A stretch of 64,000 nt of DNA from Anthopleura xanthogrammica (Eukaryota; Cnidaria; Anthozoa; Actiniaria; Actiniidae). Shown here one piece after another: positions 37,901 to 49,600 of the stretch. The stretch is taken from assembly GCA_964019055.1 (NCBI GenBank), contig OZ025211.1, positions 3,270,835-3,334,834 of the forward strand. Reading direction: 5' to 3'. How positions within the stretch are numbered: position 1 is the stretch's first letter; each line of letters opens with the position of its first letter. The notes beneath the pieces are model-generated. The model ran no database searches and was not told the DNA's origin. It worked only from the letters and a program-made list of their open reading frames with translations. Made by a program: the position numbers and the translations under genes.

Positions 37901-39504
37901 CGTTTTCCAAATCTCGTTCGACAACTCGGTAATTGAATCAAAAACTGAAGATTTTATTCTACTTTGAGCTTCTTTGTAGAAAGGAACGTTAAGTTGGTTA
38001 GTAACTGTTAACTCATTCGAATCTGTAAAGGTAAAAAACTTCTTGAGCATTCCAAGTAACAAAAAACCTTGCCCGCAGGTCAGGCAAAGTAATTTTCAAC
38101 TTTCCCTTTACTTGAGTTGAATATAGAAAAGTTAGAGCTTAAGACAACAGAATTAACATTAGAGAATGTCACTGCTGAATGGAGCGTTTTATAAGCGAAG
38201 TTATAAATGGAACTACTTGAAATTCACCCAAACGTTTTCATGAAGCCAAAAATGCGCAAAATTTCATGAATTTCATGTCTTTGTTCTATTCCAAAAACTG
38301 TTCAGAATCACAAAGAATAGGGCACTTTGCTATCGAGCTTTAGAAGAATTTTTTTTTTCACACGATTGCTTTAATCGAATCCAAACATAAAGCACTTAAT
38401 GAAAGAGCGCAGTGAAAGTTATATTTGGAAATGCTTCATGAACTATATCCTTTCCTTGTTGCGATTGTATGCTCGATCGGTTGCCAAAGTGAGCTTCGTA
38501 TTGTACTCTTGGTACAAGGAAGCTTTTGTTTTGACCAAAAAATTCGAACTCAGCTTAAACGAAGAAGAACACAATTCTAGATGTATTTTCAGAAGTTGTA
38601 AGATTATGAATGTGAGATATCTTAAATATTCTTAAAAGTAGAAATCTTGTTGGTGACATTAAAGTTGGACGAAGAACAAGAGATAGATAGAGGTCACTCA
38701 AACAAGACTAGGATTATATTGATTGTGCTTAAACTACTTTCTTTAATCCCCTCATCTTTCCTTTGTGCTTCTATAAAATATCTTCCCAGTCAATTTGGAG
38801 CCATCATATCAGGCCCCAAAGAAATTTGTTGTGTATTTTATGGAATTACTAAGAATGACAGAAGTGTTCTTTGATGCTTGATGTTCGATGTTGCATGTTC
38901 TTCTTCAACTGTCAGTGGCTGCAGCAGTAGCCTATTGAGTTCTAATTTGTACTACTGTCTTATCATACCATGCTTCAAGCAAAAATTTAATCTTACTAAG
39001 CTATTTTTCTATGTAGTTAATTCGTCTAAAAAGGTGTAAAGATTGTCTTCTTTGTTTTGTGTATATTTAGTCAGGGTTTATTGCTTGCAACTGCAGTTGT
39101 TCTTTGTCATACAAAATGTACAAATTGTACTCTAGTACTGGGCAAGTAAATGTCAGTTTTCCACTGTACTTATGGTCACGTAGTTGCCAATTGATTCTCA
39201 TCAGCTAGCTTATTTAGCGGAGTTCTTTGCCATCTATAATACATGTAAAGGCACTGACAGTAATATATGTATAAGTCTGTGCAGAAACTAGTAGTCCAGA
39301 ATATACTTTATATCTTAATTTGCTGATCATTCTTATAACCTTTTTTTGTTATCTAAAAAGATCATTTTATTGAGCGTACTTAATTTGAGACTCTAAATCT
39401 AAGCCTTCACTTCAACCAGTTTTCTCAGGAGTATTAATTGATAAAACTCAATAGCTTTCAACAAGTTTTATCAGTAGTGATGAAGCTATCAAACGCTGGC
39501 TGCT

Positions 39505-39746
39505 CAGGAATTCTACACCAAGAATTCTACTTTAAAGTATTTCGATGTTGGTGGCATTCTGATTAGGTATTTGTCTTTCACCCATATCTATATTTTGTTT
39601 CAATTTGGAAATAGGAAGATAAACCACCAGGAATTCTACACCAAGAATTCTACTTTAAAGTATGTCGATGTTGGTGGCATTCTGATTAGGTATTTGTGTT
39701 TCACCCATACTTATATTTTGATTCAAATAAGAAGTTAAACCACCAG
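39505..39746 (+). repeat. Tandem duplication, 2 copies of about 123 bp
   Basis: Both units begin CAGGAATTCTACACCAAGAA and share GATGTTGGTGGCATTCTGAT; they differ by scattered substitutions and a short deletion. Each unit ends in AAACCACCAG. No coding or RNA meaning is apparent. Confidence 0.85.
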
Positions 39747-42700
39747 ATTCAAAAGCTCGACAAATGTAATGAAATAATTGAGTCATAAAATATAATAATG
39801 TCTCCTAAATCTGCTCTCTTTTGGAGTTACTTTTCTGAAGTTGCGCTTTACAAAGTGGAGTTTGTGCTCTGTGGAGTATCACATAGGGCTTTCAGCCAGT
39901 GTACTCCTCTGAAAACATTTCATTGCTACATCCAGCAAATGCTGTTCTATAGTATAGCTAGTGAATTTCTAAAATGGGGGCATCGTGATAACAATGTGAT
40001 CCCGAGTAACAGTCGACATTACATGAATCATAAAATTAAAAGGAAAAATTGAAGAAAGAAAGGAAGAAAAAAGGGTTGACATACAAAGAGAAAAAAAAAA
40101 AGAAATTCAAAGAAAACAAAGAAAAAGCGATTTTGGTGCATAAAGTACTAATCTTCTAAAATAAAGTTCTGCCCTTGTCCTGCTAAATTTACTAAAAGCT
40201 TTTTTTTTGGAACGATGTCTAAAGCCAACCGCTCCATTCAGTTCAAGAAGAACTAGGTTTTCTTTGGCTGTCAAAAGGGCATTTTGTCAAGTCATAGTCC
40301 ACGCGCGTCCATTGTTCATTGGCAATATTTTCTATATCATGTTTTTAAATCTCATTTCGCATGGAAAACTTAAACAGATGTAATTTTTCATTGCATGCGT
40401 CAAAGAAATTTTGTAAGCTATCGTCTATCGATTATAGCATGTTCTGGGAGAAATTTGTACCTGTGCATCCTGAACCACTGTATCAGTAACTAACCCATGT
40501 TAATTCATGTTCTTTATAATGGAAATCAAGAATCATTTTTTTGAATGGTACATGTTTTGTGGCATAGAACATCTTTTTCTTTTGCTTAATTTATCTTGGC
40601 AAAATTGAAAGGCAACGAAAAAGATGAATTTGGGCAAGAAGATACATCACTACCAATGATACTTGCCATACAAAAAGGCTGCCTTTTTCTTTCTATTCCC
40701 TTGATTGTTACAGTCAAATCTGGAGAGAATTAGATACTTATTGATAATAAGGTGAATGCTCTTTTTAGGTGATATCCCCAAAAGAATTTAAAATAACATC
40801 ATATTTGCACACACCCTTCACTATAGTGAAGTTGAAGATGACTTTATTTTATTTTTGCCACAAGGGAATAAGAATGCAGGGTATTTTACTCAGAATCAAG
40901 ACTAAAAATAAAATGTTCTATCATCCTAAACATTCTTATCTATTTCATTTTGCCACAGCACGTTTAACTTTTCTTTTTGCCACAGTTTGTTGCTGTACGA
41001 AGCATCCTGTACCTTCTAGAAGAACATGCCCTTCTCTCCCTCAACGAATGCCTGCAAACCACCCAACAGAAAACCACCACCCAACATGGCCACAAATTTC
41101 CTTTTATATTTACACAATAAGACCCATATAGTCTATCTTCCCCTTGTTTAAGTTTACTACATTTCTCATGTTTTTACTATCCTGTTTATAACACATATTA
41201 GTATCCTTAACACTTTTTTTACACTCTTCGCAATATATTCTCATGTGTATCAGACTAGAGCATCATCGCTATGATATACTGCATGGACACATGATGATAG
41301 TGGTCACTGTTTATGCCTATTAAGATGAAATATATGCGGTCCATATTCTGAAGCACACTGGCAGGATGCCAGAACTAATAAAATCCCTGTCTACGAAGCC
41401 TTAAACAGGAACATATATACTCCAAAGTTGAAGTAAACCTTGTTCTAACTCTAAACATATAGAGTTGTATAGGCAAGTTTGAGAGGACGTTGGATGGGTT
41501 TATAAAAAGTTTGGCGACGCAGCGCGTTAATTAATGACGCAAGTGAAAAGTACGACTGAGCACTTTAATGCGCGTTTATGAAATTTCGCGCAAATGGTCA
41601 CAGATATTTCGAAACAGAAAAAAAACTTCAACTCGATTGAAAAATAGAGACATTAAATGTCGTACTTTTTGAGAGGTTTCGTCGAAGAAAATCATAAAGT
41701 AAGTACAGATAAGCGCAATTAACGAAACCAAAACCAAAACCAATACCATGTAGTTATCCAATATCACAAAAACAGTATGTGATGTCTTCCTCAAAAAATG
41801 CATCCATTGAGCAATTTTCGTGGGAACTTAATGTGGGTGAACGGCTCAGTGCACAGAACCAAGTTTGCCCTCAGGCCCAATAAGAATATACTTGAATCAA
41901 TAGTTAATTGGGGTGGCTTACCTGACTTAATAGATATACATGTAGATGTAATATTGATTTACCAAGCACCATGGTGTGGGGTCGCCTTACCGAAAATGGT
42001 TCTATTGTAAAATATCGTGATTCTTCGAGGGATTTCTAGTTCACATCAGCTCTATCTCTCTCTCTCTCTCACGAATCTTCATATCTCGTTCATATACTGA
42101 CATCAAATGTACCCTACGTTACATCACAAATAAAAAAAATTACTCTTGGGAACTGGTTAAAACCTTCAATCTATTTATAGATAAACACGTTTGGATTCAA
42201 GTATTTAAGCCAAGGAATTTTCGTTCGTGACCGCGAGAAGTTTCTCAAGTATCTAGCGTGCCTAGTATGAGCTTAAGCACTTAAATAAATCTCAGCAACA
42301 AATTGTTTTTAGAATGTAATAAGTACAAATAAGAAATAAACCGATTTTGTTCATTAAGATAGAGCTTGAGATAACCATCCCCCGGTTAATGTCCCAAATC
42401 AAGTGTTTAAAATAAGTGTATTGTCTTTTTTCAATTTCCATAAGCCAATACCAGCCTATTCATACACGAACAAAGAGATAAACGGGATGTTACAGAGAGG
42501 CCTCTGGCTATCAGTTAATGTTCTTTTTCACCTTCTGTCTTGTCATCGGGTACTGAGATTAAACATATGGGGTACTCTGCCTTGTTCGTTTCAGTCACGG
42601 AGGCAAGAACACGTGGTTTGTTACATGTACCAGTAAAGCAGTCAAGGTACAATCGTGACAACGAACACGTAGCAGAAATTCCTACTGGTACTTTACATTT

Positions 42701-43008
42701 TGAGTTCAATCTTTGAGCTTCCGTGTTGATGTGTTAATAGATACAATATCATTTTCTTTTGCTTAAACAACAGTCCTCGGTCCACAAGTCTTAGTATTAA
42801 TTCTTTTGTCAAAACTATGGGGTGGTAAAGACCATTAATTATCAGTTCAATACCACCTCAGCGTACGTCAGTGCGATGCACGAAGATGGTTCGTGCATTT
42901 CCCAATGCACCAATCATCTTAAGATGCATGAACGTCTTGAGATAATGTTACAATATTTTACCAGTGCGCGAACTAAATCTCACTGAAATCCAGAGAGAAT
43001 TCGAAGAA

Positions 43009-43032
43009 ATTTAATTTAATTTAATTTAATTA
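43009..43032 (+). repeat. (AATTT)n microsatellite
   Basis: About four to five AATTT pentamers in an AT-rich segment. Confidence 0.8.
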
Positions 43033-44634
43033 ACAATTCTTGCGCATTTCGCAAGCCTCAATGCGCTTACATTATAAAATATATCTATTTACAAATGAAG
43101 TTTAAAATATACGATATAATAGACGTGAAAGGCAGTGCAACCTTAATTAATGAGAAGAGGTCTTACGATAGATATGTATATATGAGGTAGAATAGGTCTA
43201 GATGGCCTGTTGCGTATGCAGTTCAACATAATATAGCTTGTGAGTTCTCATCTAATCACAATGGACCCTTTCACTTAATGTACACATTTTGTAATATCAA
43301 AACGTCTGGAGCAACACGCGTTACGAATCCTAACTGGTTGGCCCAGATTCACTTGAAGTCATCAACTTCTGCAAGAAGTGGCAAGATAGTTATTTCAGTG
43401 ATTTTCACTTGGAAGTGCTTGCAGTCTGCAGGACCTCCACAGATTGTTGCTCAGGCGATGGAGCAAAATACAGCCTTGATTCAGCCTTGTTATTGTACGA
43501 TTAGTACATATTTCTGTACCTGCTGTACCCCTAAAGCCAAGGGTTTAGATACTGCTGCTGCTGATGACAATGGTGGTAGTTAATTATTGTGATGATATAA
43601 TATTCTAAATTCTAGTTTACAATTTTTCTTTTATATTAAAATATTCATTTTTTCTTGATGAATTTGTGCCTCTTTCCCCAGTTTCATCCAACCTTCATCC
43701 TCAAACTCTTTAAAAGAAGTTTTTTTTTTCATTATTAAAATTTACTTCTAATATTCTTTTGGATGACTGATAACAGCTCAGTTCTCAGGGTTTCTATCTC
43801 CTTGTTTAATAAATACTATTTTGCTCCGATTGTAAACATAATCACAAAGTTTCGCTTGATGATTTTGCTCTGTGTCGTTTTACATATCCTTCGCACTCAA
43901 GAAACACTATCAGATCTTGATTAAAACTATTATCGACATAACACTCACAGATTGAATTACACTGATCAATACGACTCCGTGCAATATCTGCCATGCGAGC
44001 CGAAATGTGGCGAAATTACGAATACAAATTACATATGCTATTAGAGGCAATTATATATAATAAACGAGCCACGGTGTTGCGAACAGGAACAAAGCTATAG
44101 TAAGATTGCCGCGGGGCGTTTGATCCTTTTAGTGACCTAGAAGCTTTATTGAATGTGTATCATTTGATTTGTAAACGATTAAAATCCCATTGTCGGGAAT
44201 TAGATAAAATGAGCCTGATAATGAAGATCTAATCGGTCCAAAGTACTAAATTTGGACTCAAGAATCCCGAAGTGTTCTTGAACAAATAATCATTTCCGAT
44301 CCTATCGTAACTTTAAAGTATGGAAATCAGAGTAAAATTACAACAAAGAGAAGTTAAAAAAAATTATATTCATAAAGAAATCTGCAAAATGTAAACTTTT
44401 ATTCATCATGTGAAGCTAAATCTAGTATATCAAAGGAGGCGAATGGCTATCATCTAAAGTCCATGGCTACAAAAATCTTGGTCACCTAGAAATATTTCAA
44501 GAATGTTTCTTAATCAATCAGAAGCGTTATTGTTATTTTCCGTTATCTTGAACAATAGAATATTCCTTGTCGCACTGTAATGATATTATATTTGTGCGCA
44601 TGTTTTTTTTTCGTGTGCATAACGGGAGACATAC

Positions 44635-44780
44635 CTCTCTCTCTCTCCCTCTCTCTCCCTCCCTCTCTCCCTCCCTCTCTCCGTCTCTCTCTCCCTCCCA
44701 CTGTCCCTCCCTCTCTCCGTCCCTCTCCACCTCCCACTCTCCCTAGCTCTCTCTCTCCCCTTCTCCCCTCTCTCCTTGTC
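44635..44780 (+). repeat. CT-rich pyrimidine tract (TCTC/CCCT repeats)
   Basis: About 145 bp of almost pure pyrimidine built of CTCTCTCC and CCTCCCTC units, about 0.3 kb downstream of the TRPA-B stop. Arg/Glu/Gly frames on the other strand are artefacts. Confidence 0.9.
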
Positions 44781-45049
44781 CCTCGCTTTCTGGAATCGTA
44801 TATCAATTTTTAAATTTCAAGAATATTGCACTGATAAAGACAAAGACATAATGTTTCTAGAACTGACTTTTTAATATGTAGTTTTTTAACATAACATAAC
44901 ATTGAAATTGTGCACTCGATTTTTTAACAAAATTGTTCGTATTTTTTTACGATAGCGATAGGCTAATTTACATAGAAGCTTTTCTCTCGTGTCGGTTGGC
45001 ACGCTATTTCACTTGCATCCATATCGCTGACAACATTTTTGTCTCTTGT

Positions 45050-46613
45050 TTAAGTCTTTTCCTCTTCCAATTTTTTGGTTCCAAATGACATGGCTGTTGA
45101 AGCAAGACTACCAAACACATCAAGAGGTTTGACGAGAAGCGATGCTTTTGGATCTTCTGGAGCCTCATGCACTTTGGGCTTCGAGAGAATGTCGGTTTGT
45201 TCACGGACGAGCTGTAATATCGTTTCCATTGTTTTCTGTAGGTGCTCGATTCTAAAAAAAAAATACTTTATTACAAAAAGGGAATGCATATGAATCCACA
45301 AAACCTTCAGACCTTAACTTTTTTTCGATACCCTTAAAACAAACTCTGGGCTGATAAATTTCAGAGCACGGCTAACTCATAGATTGAATTGGAATTCTTA
45401 TTGGAGATCAATAGAGGTGTTATACACGTGTTCAGGTCAAGTGAGTCTTCTCTGCTACGCTGCAAGAATGTGCAGTTCTAATTCTATAAACAAAGATTTG
45501 TTATAATGACCTCATTTTATCAAAGTAATTATTTTCTGGTCTGAAGTTTAAGATCCTGTGATCATCGGTTAGCGCCATCCAACATGGCGGAAAAAGATCA
45601 CGTGTTTCGTCCCTTTAGCAACCAACTAAGAGAATCAAACTCAAACCTGGTATTAATTTTTTTCTGTTTTACCCTTCTTCCTCTCCCTTTACATTCTTTT
45701 TTCTTTTCTTCTTTTTTCCTTTCCTTTTAAGTTTCACAAACTATTCTTACTCTGAAGCCTGCTCTTCCAGTTTCTCGGTTAGTTGCGTCATTTCCGGTAT
45801 CCGTTCGTCTCTTTCTTCCTCTTCACCTTCCTCGCTTCCAGGCCCAAATCCTATGAGACTGTTGTAGACCTATTGATGACACCAAAAAGTGGCATTGAAT
45901 TCTTTTGTACTTGACAACCAACATTTAGCCTTTGGTGATTTCCTTATCATGTTAATAACGCATAAAAAAGTGTGTTTTTCGTATTGCTGAATTTCAATCA
46001 TTCCCAAGTGAATGAAACTATGAAAGACAAGGGGGCCATGTTGGTTGATATAACAAAAGAGACTTATGACTAATCTATTCACCACTTTACATACATCGGT
46101 TCACTGGTCAAACACAAAGCATTCAATCGAGACTGCAAGATAGTTTCAAAGGATTATTAATATTTGAACCTTGCAGCCTCGACTGCCAATGTTGGAACTG
46201 ATGTATGGAAAATGGTGAATTGTTAAATTTAACCAAGATGACGGATATGAAAACCAGTAATTGAACTCTTTCTAACCTTGGATAACAGAGAAGGTTCTTT
46301 GTTAGGATAGTCTGTCACTTGACTAAAGTGGAAGCGCCTGAGGAGACAGGATGGCAAAGCTGCCTCGACATCGATTAGCAACTCCACCTATCAAATGAAA
46401 TATATAATGCTTCTAATTAATAATTTATAGTGACTAATATTATTAGAAAAACATCCGTAAAAGACCCATCTGAGAATGAATTGAATTCTCAAGCATTTCA
46501 GAGCATTTTTAACAAGTGGCCCGAGTAAACGTTAGTAAGCATACCTGCATGATGTATCGATCAATCAGAGCATTCCGTTCGATTTTGTCAATATCTCCTA
46601 CAGCCAAACCAAC
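45050..46613 (-). CDS. TRPA-B cytoplasmic C-terminus (exons 26-29)
   Basis: Exon 26 opens with [19 protein letters not shown], the TRP-like helix after S6. Exon 27 holds LPSCLLRRF and YPNKEPSLL, both echoed in TRPA-A ([15 protein letters not shown]). Exons 28 and 29 encode acidic and heptad-like helices (MTQLTEKLEEQ, IEHLQKTMETILQLV), probably the tetramer-forming coiled coil. The stop is TAA at 45050-45052. The C-terminal 40 residues have no counterpart in TRPA-A, which ends much earlier. Confidence 0.85.
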
Positions 46614-49600
46614 CTATCATAGCAAAATTAGCAGTTAGGCTCAGTTCAGACGTCAAACTTTTGCGGCGTCGAATCTAGTTGCCTTTGAGGCCAGCGCCTA
46701 AGAAAACGCCGATAACTACCATATAAGACACCAGCTCTTTTGCTTAGCGCCAGGAGACGATATGTGTTAAGTTTGGTATACATACTTCTACTAGCTTAAA
46801 GGAAAACAGCGCTTAACCTCAAAGGCAATTAAATTCGACGCGGCAAAAGTTCGACGTCTGAACTGGACCTCAGCTCTTGGTTTCATTCACAAGACATTCA
46901 CAACCATAAGATAACACACCCAGTCTCCCAGTGGCAGATCTAGGATTTGGAGGTAAGGATGCTATTGACCTTTTTACCTTGGGCGTAATGTCCCATTTCA
47001 GACCACGTGTCATTCTCTAGAGTATCATTTCTTTGTTTAACGGTTGCGCATGAGAAAACACGTGGTCTAAAGTGGGAAAACATTGTAACCGAGATAAATA
47101 GATATATATTAAATTAGGCTGCGCTAGTTTCACGGCTGTAACATTCAAAGTCTATTTCGACGTCATTATGTTCATCATTTACTTACCAACATGTTCATGA
47201 GAATGATGGGCATTGTCAGACAAAAGAGAATCAAAACAGTGTTGACTAATTGAGGATAGTACAGCTTTTCCCATGGCATGAAGACATCTACATAGTTGAT
47301 CTCACCCAGCGTCATTATGAACATATTCATCAGGGTGTTAGGGAGGGACGTGAAGGGTTCCTAATTGACAAGGATGGAAGTCTTTCAGTGTTTATAGCTA
47401 TGGACAGGAGAGAAGAGAAAGAGAAGAGAAGAGGAGAGGAGAGGAGAGGAGAGGAGAGGAGAGGAGAGGAGAGGAGAGGAGAAGAGAGGAGAGGGAAGAG
47501 GGTAGTATACCTGATCAATGATGATATAAAATGTTGCTCCAAAAGCCACGATAAAGAAGGCAAATAGAACCAGGACCTGTAAAGCAGTAAGCGTTAGTCT
47601 TACAACATCTAACTACAACCATATCAACAGGTCTCATTTTGAAGGGCTCTCACTGGAAATTTACAAACTATGAACACGACACGTATAAACGAGTCTGCGG
47701 TTTGAAAACAACGGAAAAAACCAAAGTATATATTACCCTTTCACAAGAGACCAAACAGTTTCAAAAAGCTAGCGTCAAATTCATTTGTATCGCCGCTTCT
47801 AAAAATCGAATTTTTATGCAAATCCGAAGATCTTACCTTGAGTAATGTGATGAACATACGGTACAACATGATGACGTATTTGCCGTAGAATGGAAGCCTG
47901 TGGAGAAAAGATATTCAAATCTTCAGCCCAGATTATCAATCGCTGATACATATTCTAAACCAGTTGTTTATAACATCTTGACTTGGCCATATCGCAATAA
48001 GCTTTTGATTCACAAACGATATAATAATTTGTGAATTAACTTCAGTAAGGAAACAGTGAACAGCAATATATGTGGTGTTCTTCAAGATCGGTTTTGGGTC
48101 CCCTTAAATTGGTGATATTGCGTGTAAGCGAGAAACAGTTGAACAGCAATAACTGCGAAGACGTATTTTATAGCGATTGGTCTGTCTGTTATGGATCAAT
48201 TGCGTCAGTTTCGGCGCTGCCGTGACATGTTGCGCAAAATTACACTATGAAGCAACCTAAGATAACAGCCTGCAGAAACAAGACAAAAACAACTAAAGAA
48301 ACCCAATTTTACCTTCGAAAGTACATGATGAGATTGATCCAGCTCAGAAAGATCGCGATCGAGGCAGCTTCTTTTTGTTTTCCCCATTTACAGTCACATG
48401 GCGGTACAACAGAAAATAAGGCAGTTGCGAGCCCGACGATATCGATATAGCTGCTGACAGCGGTGAAATAACGCATGCGCTGTAGATAGGAAAAATAATG
48501 CTATGAGCTCTCCTTTCTTTGCAGTCCCTGCTTATCTGTATTTGGAGAGAGATAAAAATATATGAAGCTACATACCTGATAATAACACTGCATGACCTCT
48601 TTCAGGATTTGAATTGAAATCATGATTATAATGAAGTACTGAACAAAATGAATCGGCTAAAAAGGACAAGAATCATAATATATTATAATGAACACAAGAT
48701 TTGCTACACAATATCTTAGAAACTCTCTAATTAACTTTTTGATTTTTTCTCTCTTTTTGATTGTTTTTAGGGACCAGTCATTATTGATTTATTATTTACC
48801 ATCAGACCTCAGTCCGCTGTCGGGGTAGCTGTATTCCAATAATGTTGGTCATATTTACTGAGTGATGCAAAGACATTCATAATACTTAGTTTCCACTTAC
48901 CGTATAGCTAATGACGCACCTGTTATTGTCCTAAGAAATAAGAAATTATAGACTTGCAATTGGTCTGTATATGTTACATGTGAATATATGGACAAACAAA
49001 CCAGCCGACCGACCGACCGACCAACAACCAACCAACCAGCAAACAACAACAGGAAATCAGTCTCGATGGTTTCTTTTATTTCATCAGCTATCTTGCCGAA
49101 GCCTGTAATTGGATCGTTATGTGTAATATCATACTTTATAAGCCATATTCGACTTACTAAATCGTATATGATTTCCCCACTTGAGGTACGGTTTATTGTG
49201 CGGTCTCCACAATATATCGGGTCGTTGTCTTCAAGAATGACATGCATAATGGTCAGCGGTAAAATCAATGCCAGGAAGAAGAAGAGATTGAGCAGGAACA
49301 CGGTGCAACCAAACCTTTTCCTGCCAAACAGAGCCAGCAAAGAAATTGAAAAAATTAAAATTTTCTTCCCATATCACTATAAAACAAACCTCAATTCAAC
49401 TTTTATTAAGCGGATACCAAACAAGGTCCCGAAAGTGCCAGCTGCGCGTCTAGCTAAAAAATAGCTGCGCGCGGAGCTAAAAATAGATCTTCAAATAATT
49501 ATCATGGGGATGGACCTATGTATGGGAGATGTGCTCTCTTACTTCATACTCTCTTGAAAGCATCTAAACGTCTTATAGCAGAAAACCCGAAGAGAGGGGG

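Larger units (their letters stand above)
34911..45049. other. Gene-free AT-rich spacer between Fox-2 and TRPA-B
   Basis: No frame shows family resemblance or linked splice sites. Items seen are a 123-bp tandem duplication near 39.5 kb, short (TC)n and (AATTT)n repeats, and a CT-rich tract at 44.6 kb. The 3' UTR of TRPA-B must lie in the last few hundred bases. An AATAAA on the minus strand at about 44398-44403 is one candidate end. Confidence 0.5.

Noticed and set aside
40769..41131. 120-residue frame on the plus strand
   Set aside because: No domain, low-complexity C-terminal part and no promoter or splice context.
43278..43583. 101-residue frame with several Cys and a GGS end
   Set aside because: Composition is somewhat unlike its surroundings, but I recognise no family and there is no companion exon. 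It may be a decayed repeat.
48897..49157. Continuation of the TRPA-B S1 exon frame for about 90 more residues
   Set aside because: A GTAAGT donor at 49157 and the matching 30-nt microexon at 48901-48930 show that this part is intron read-through.
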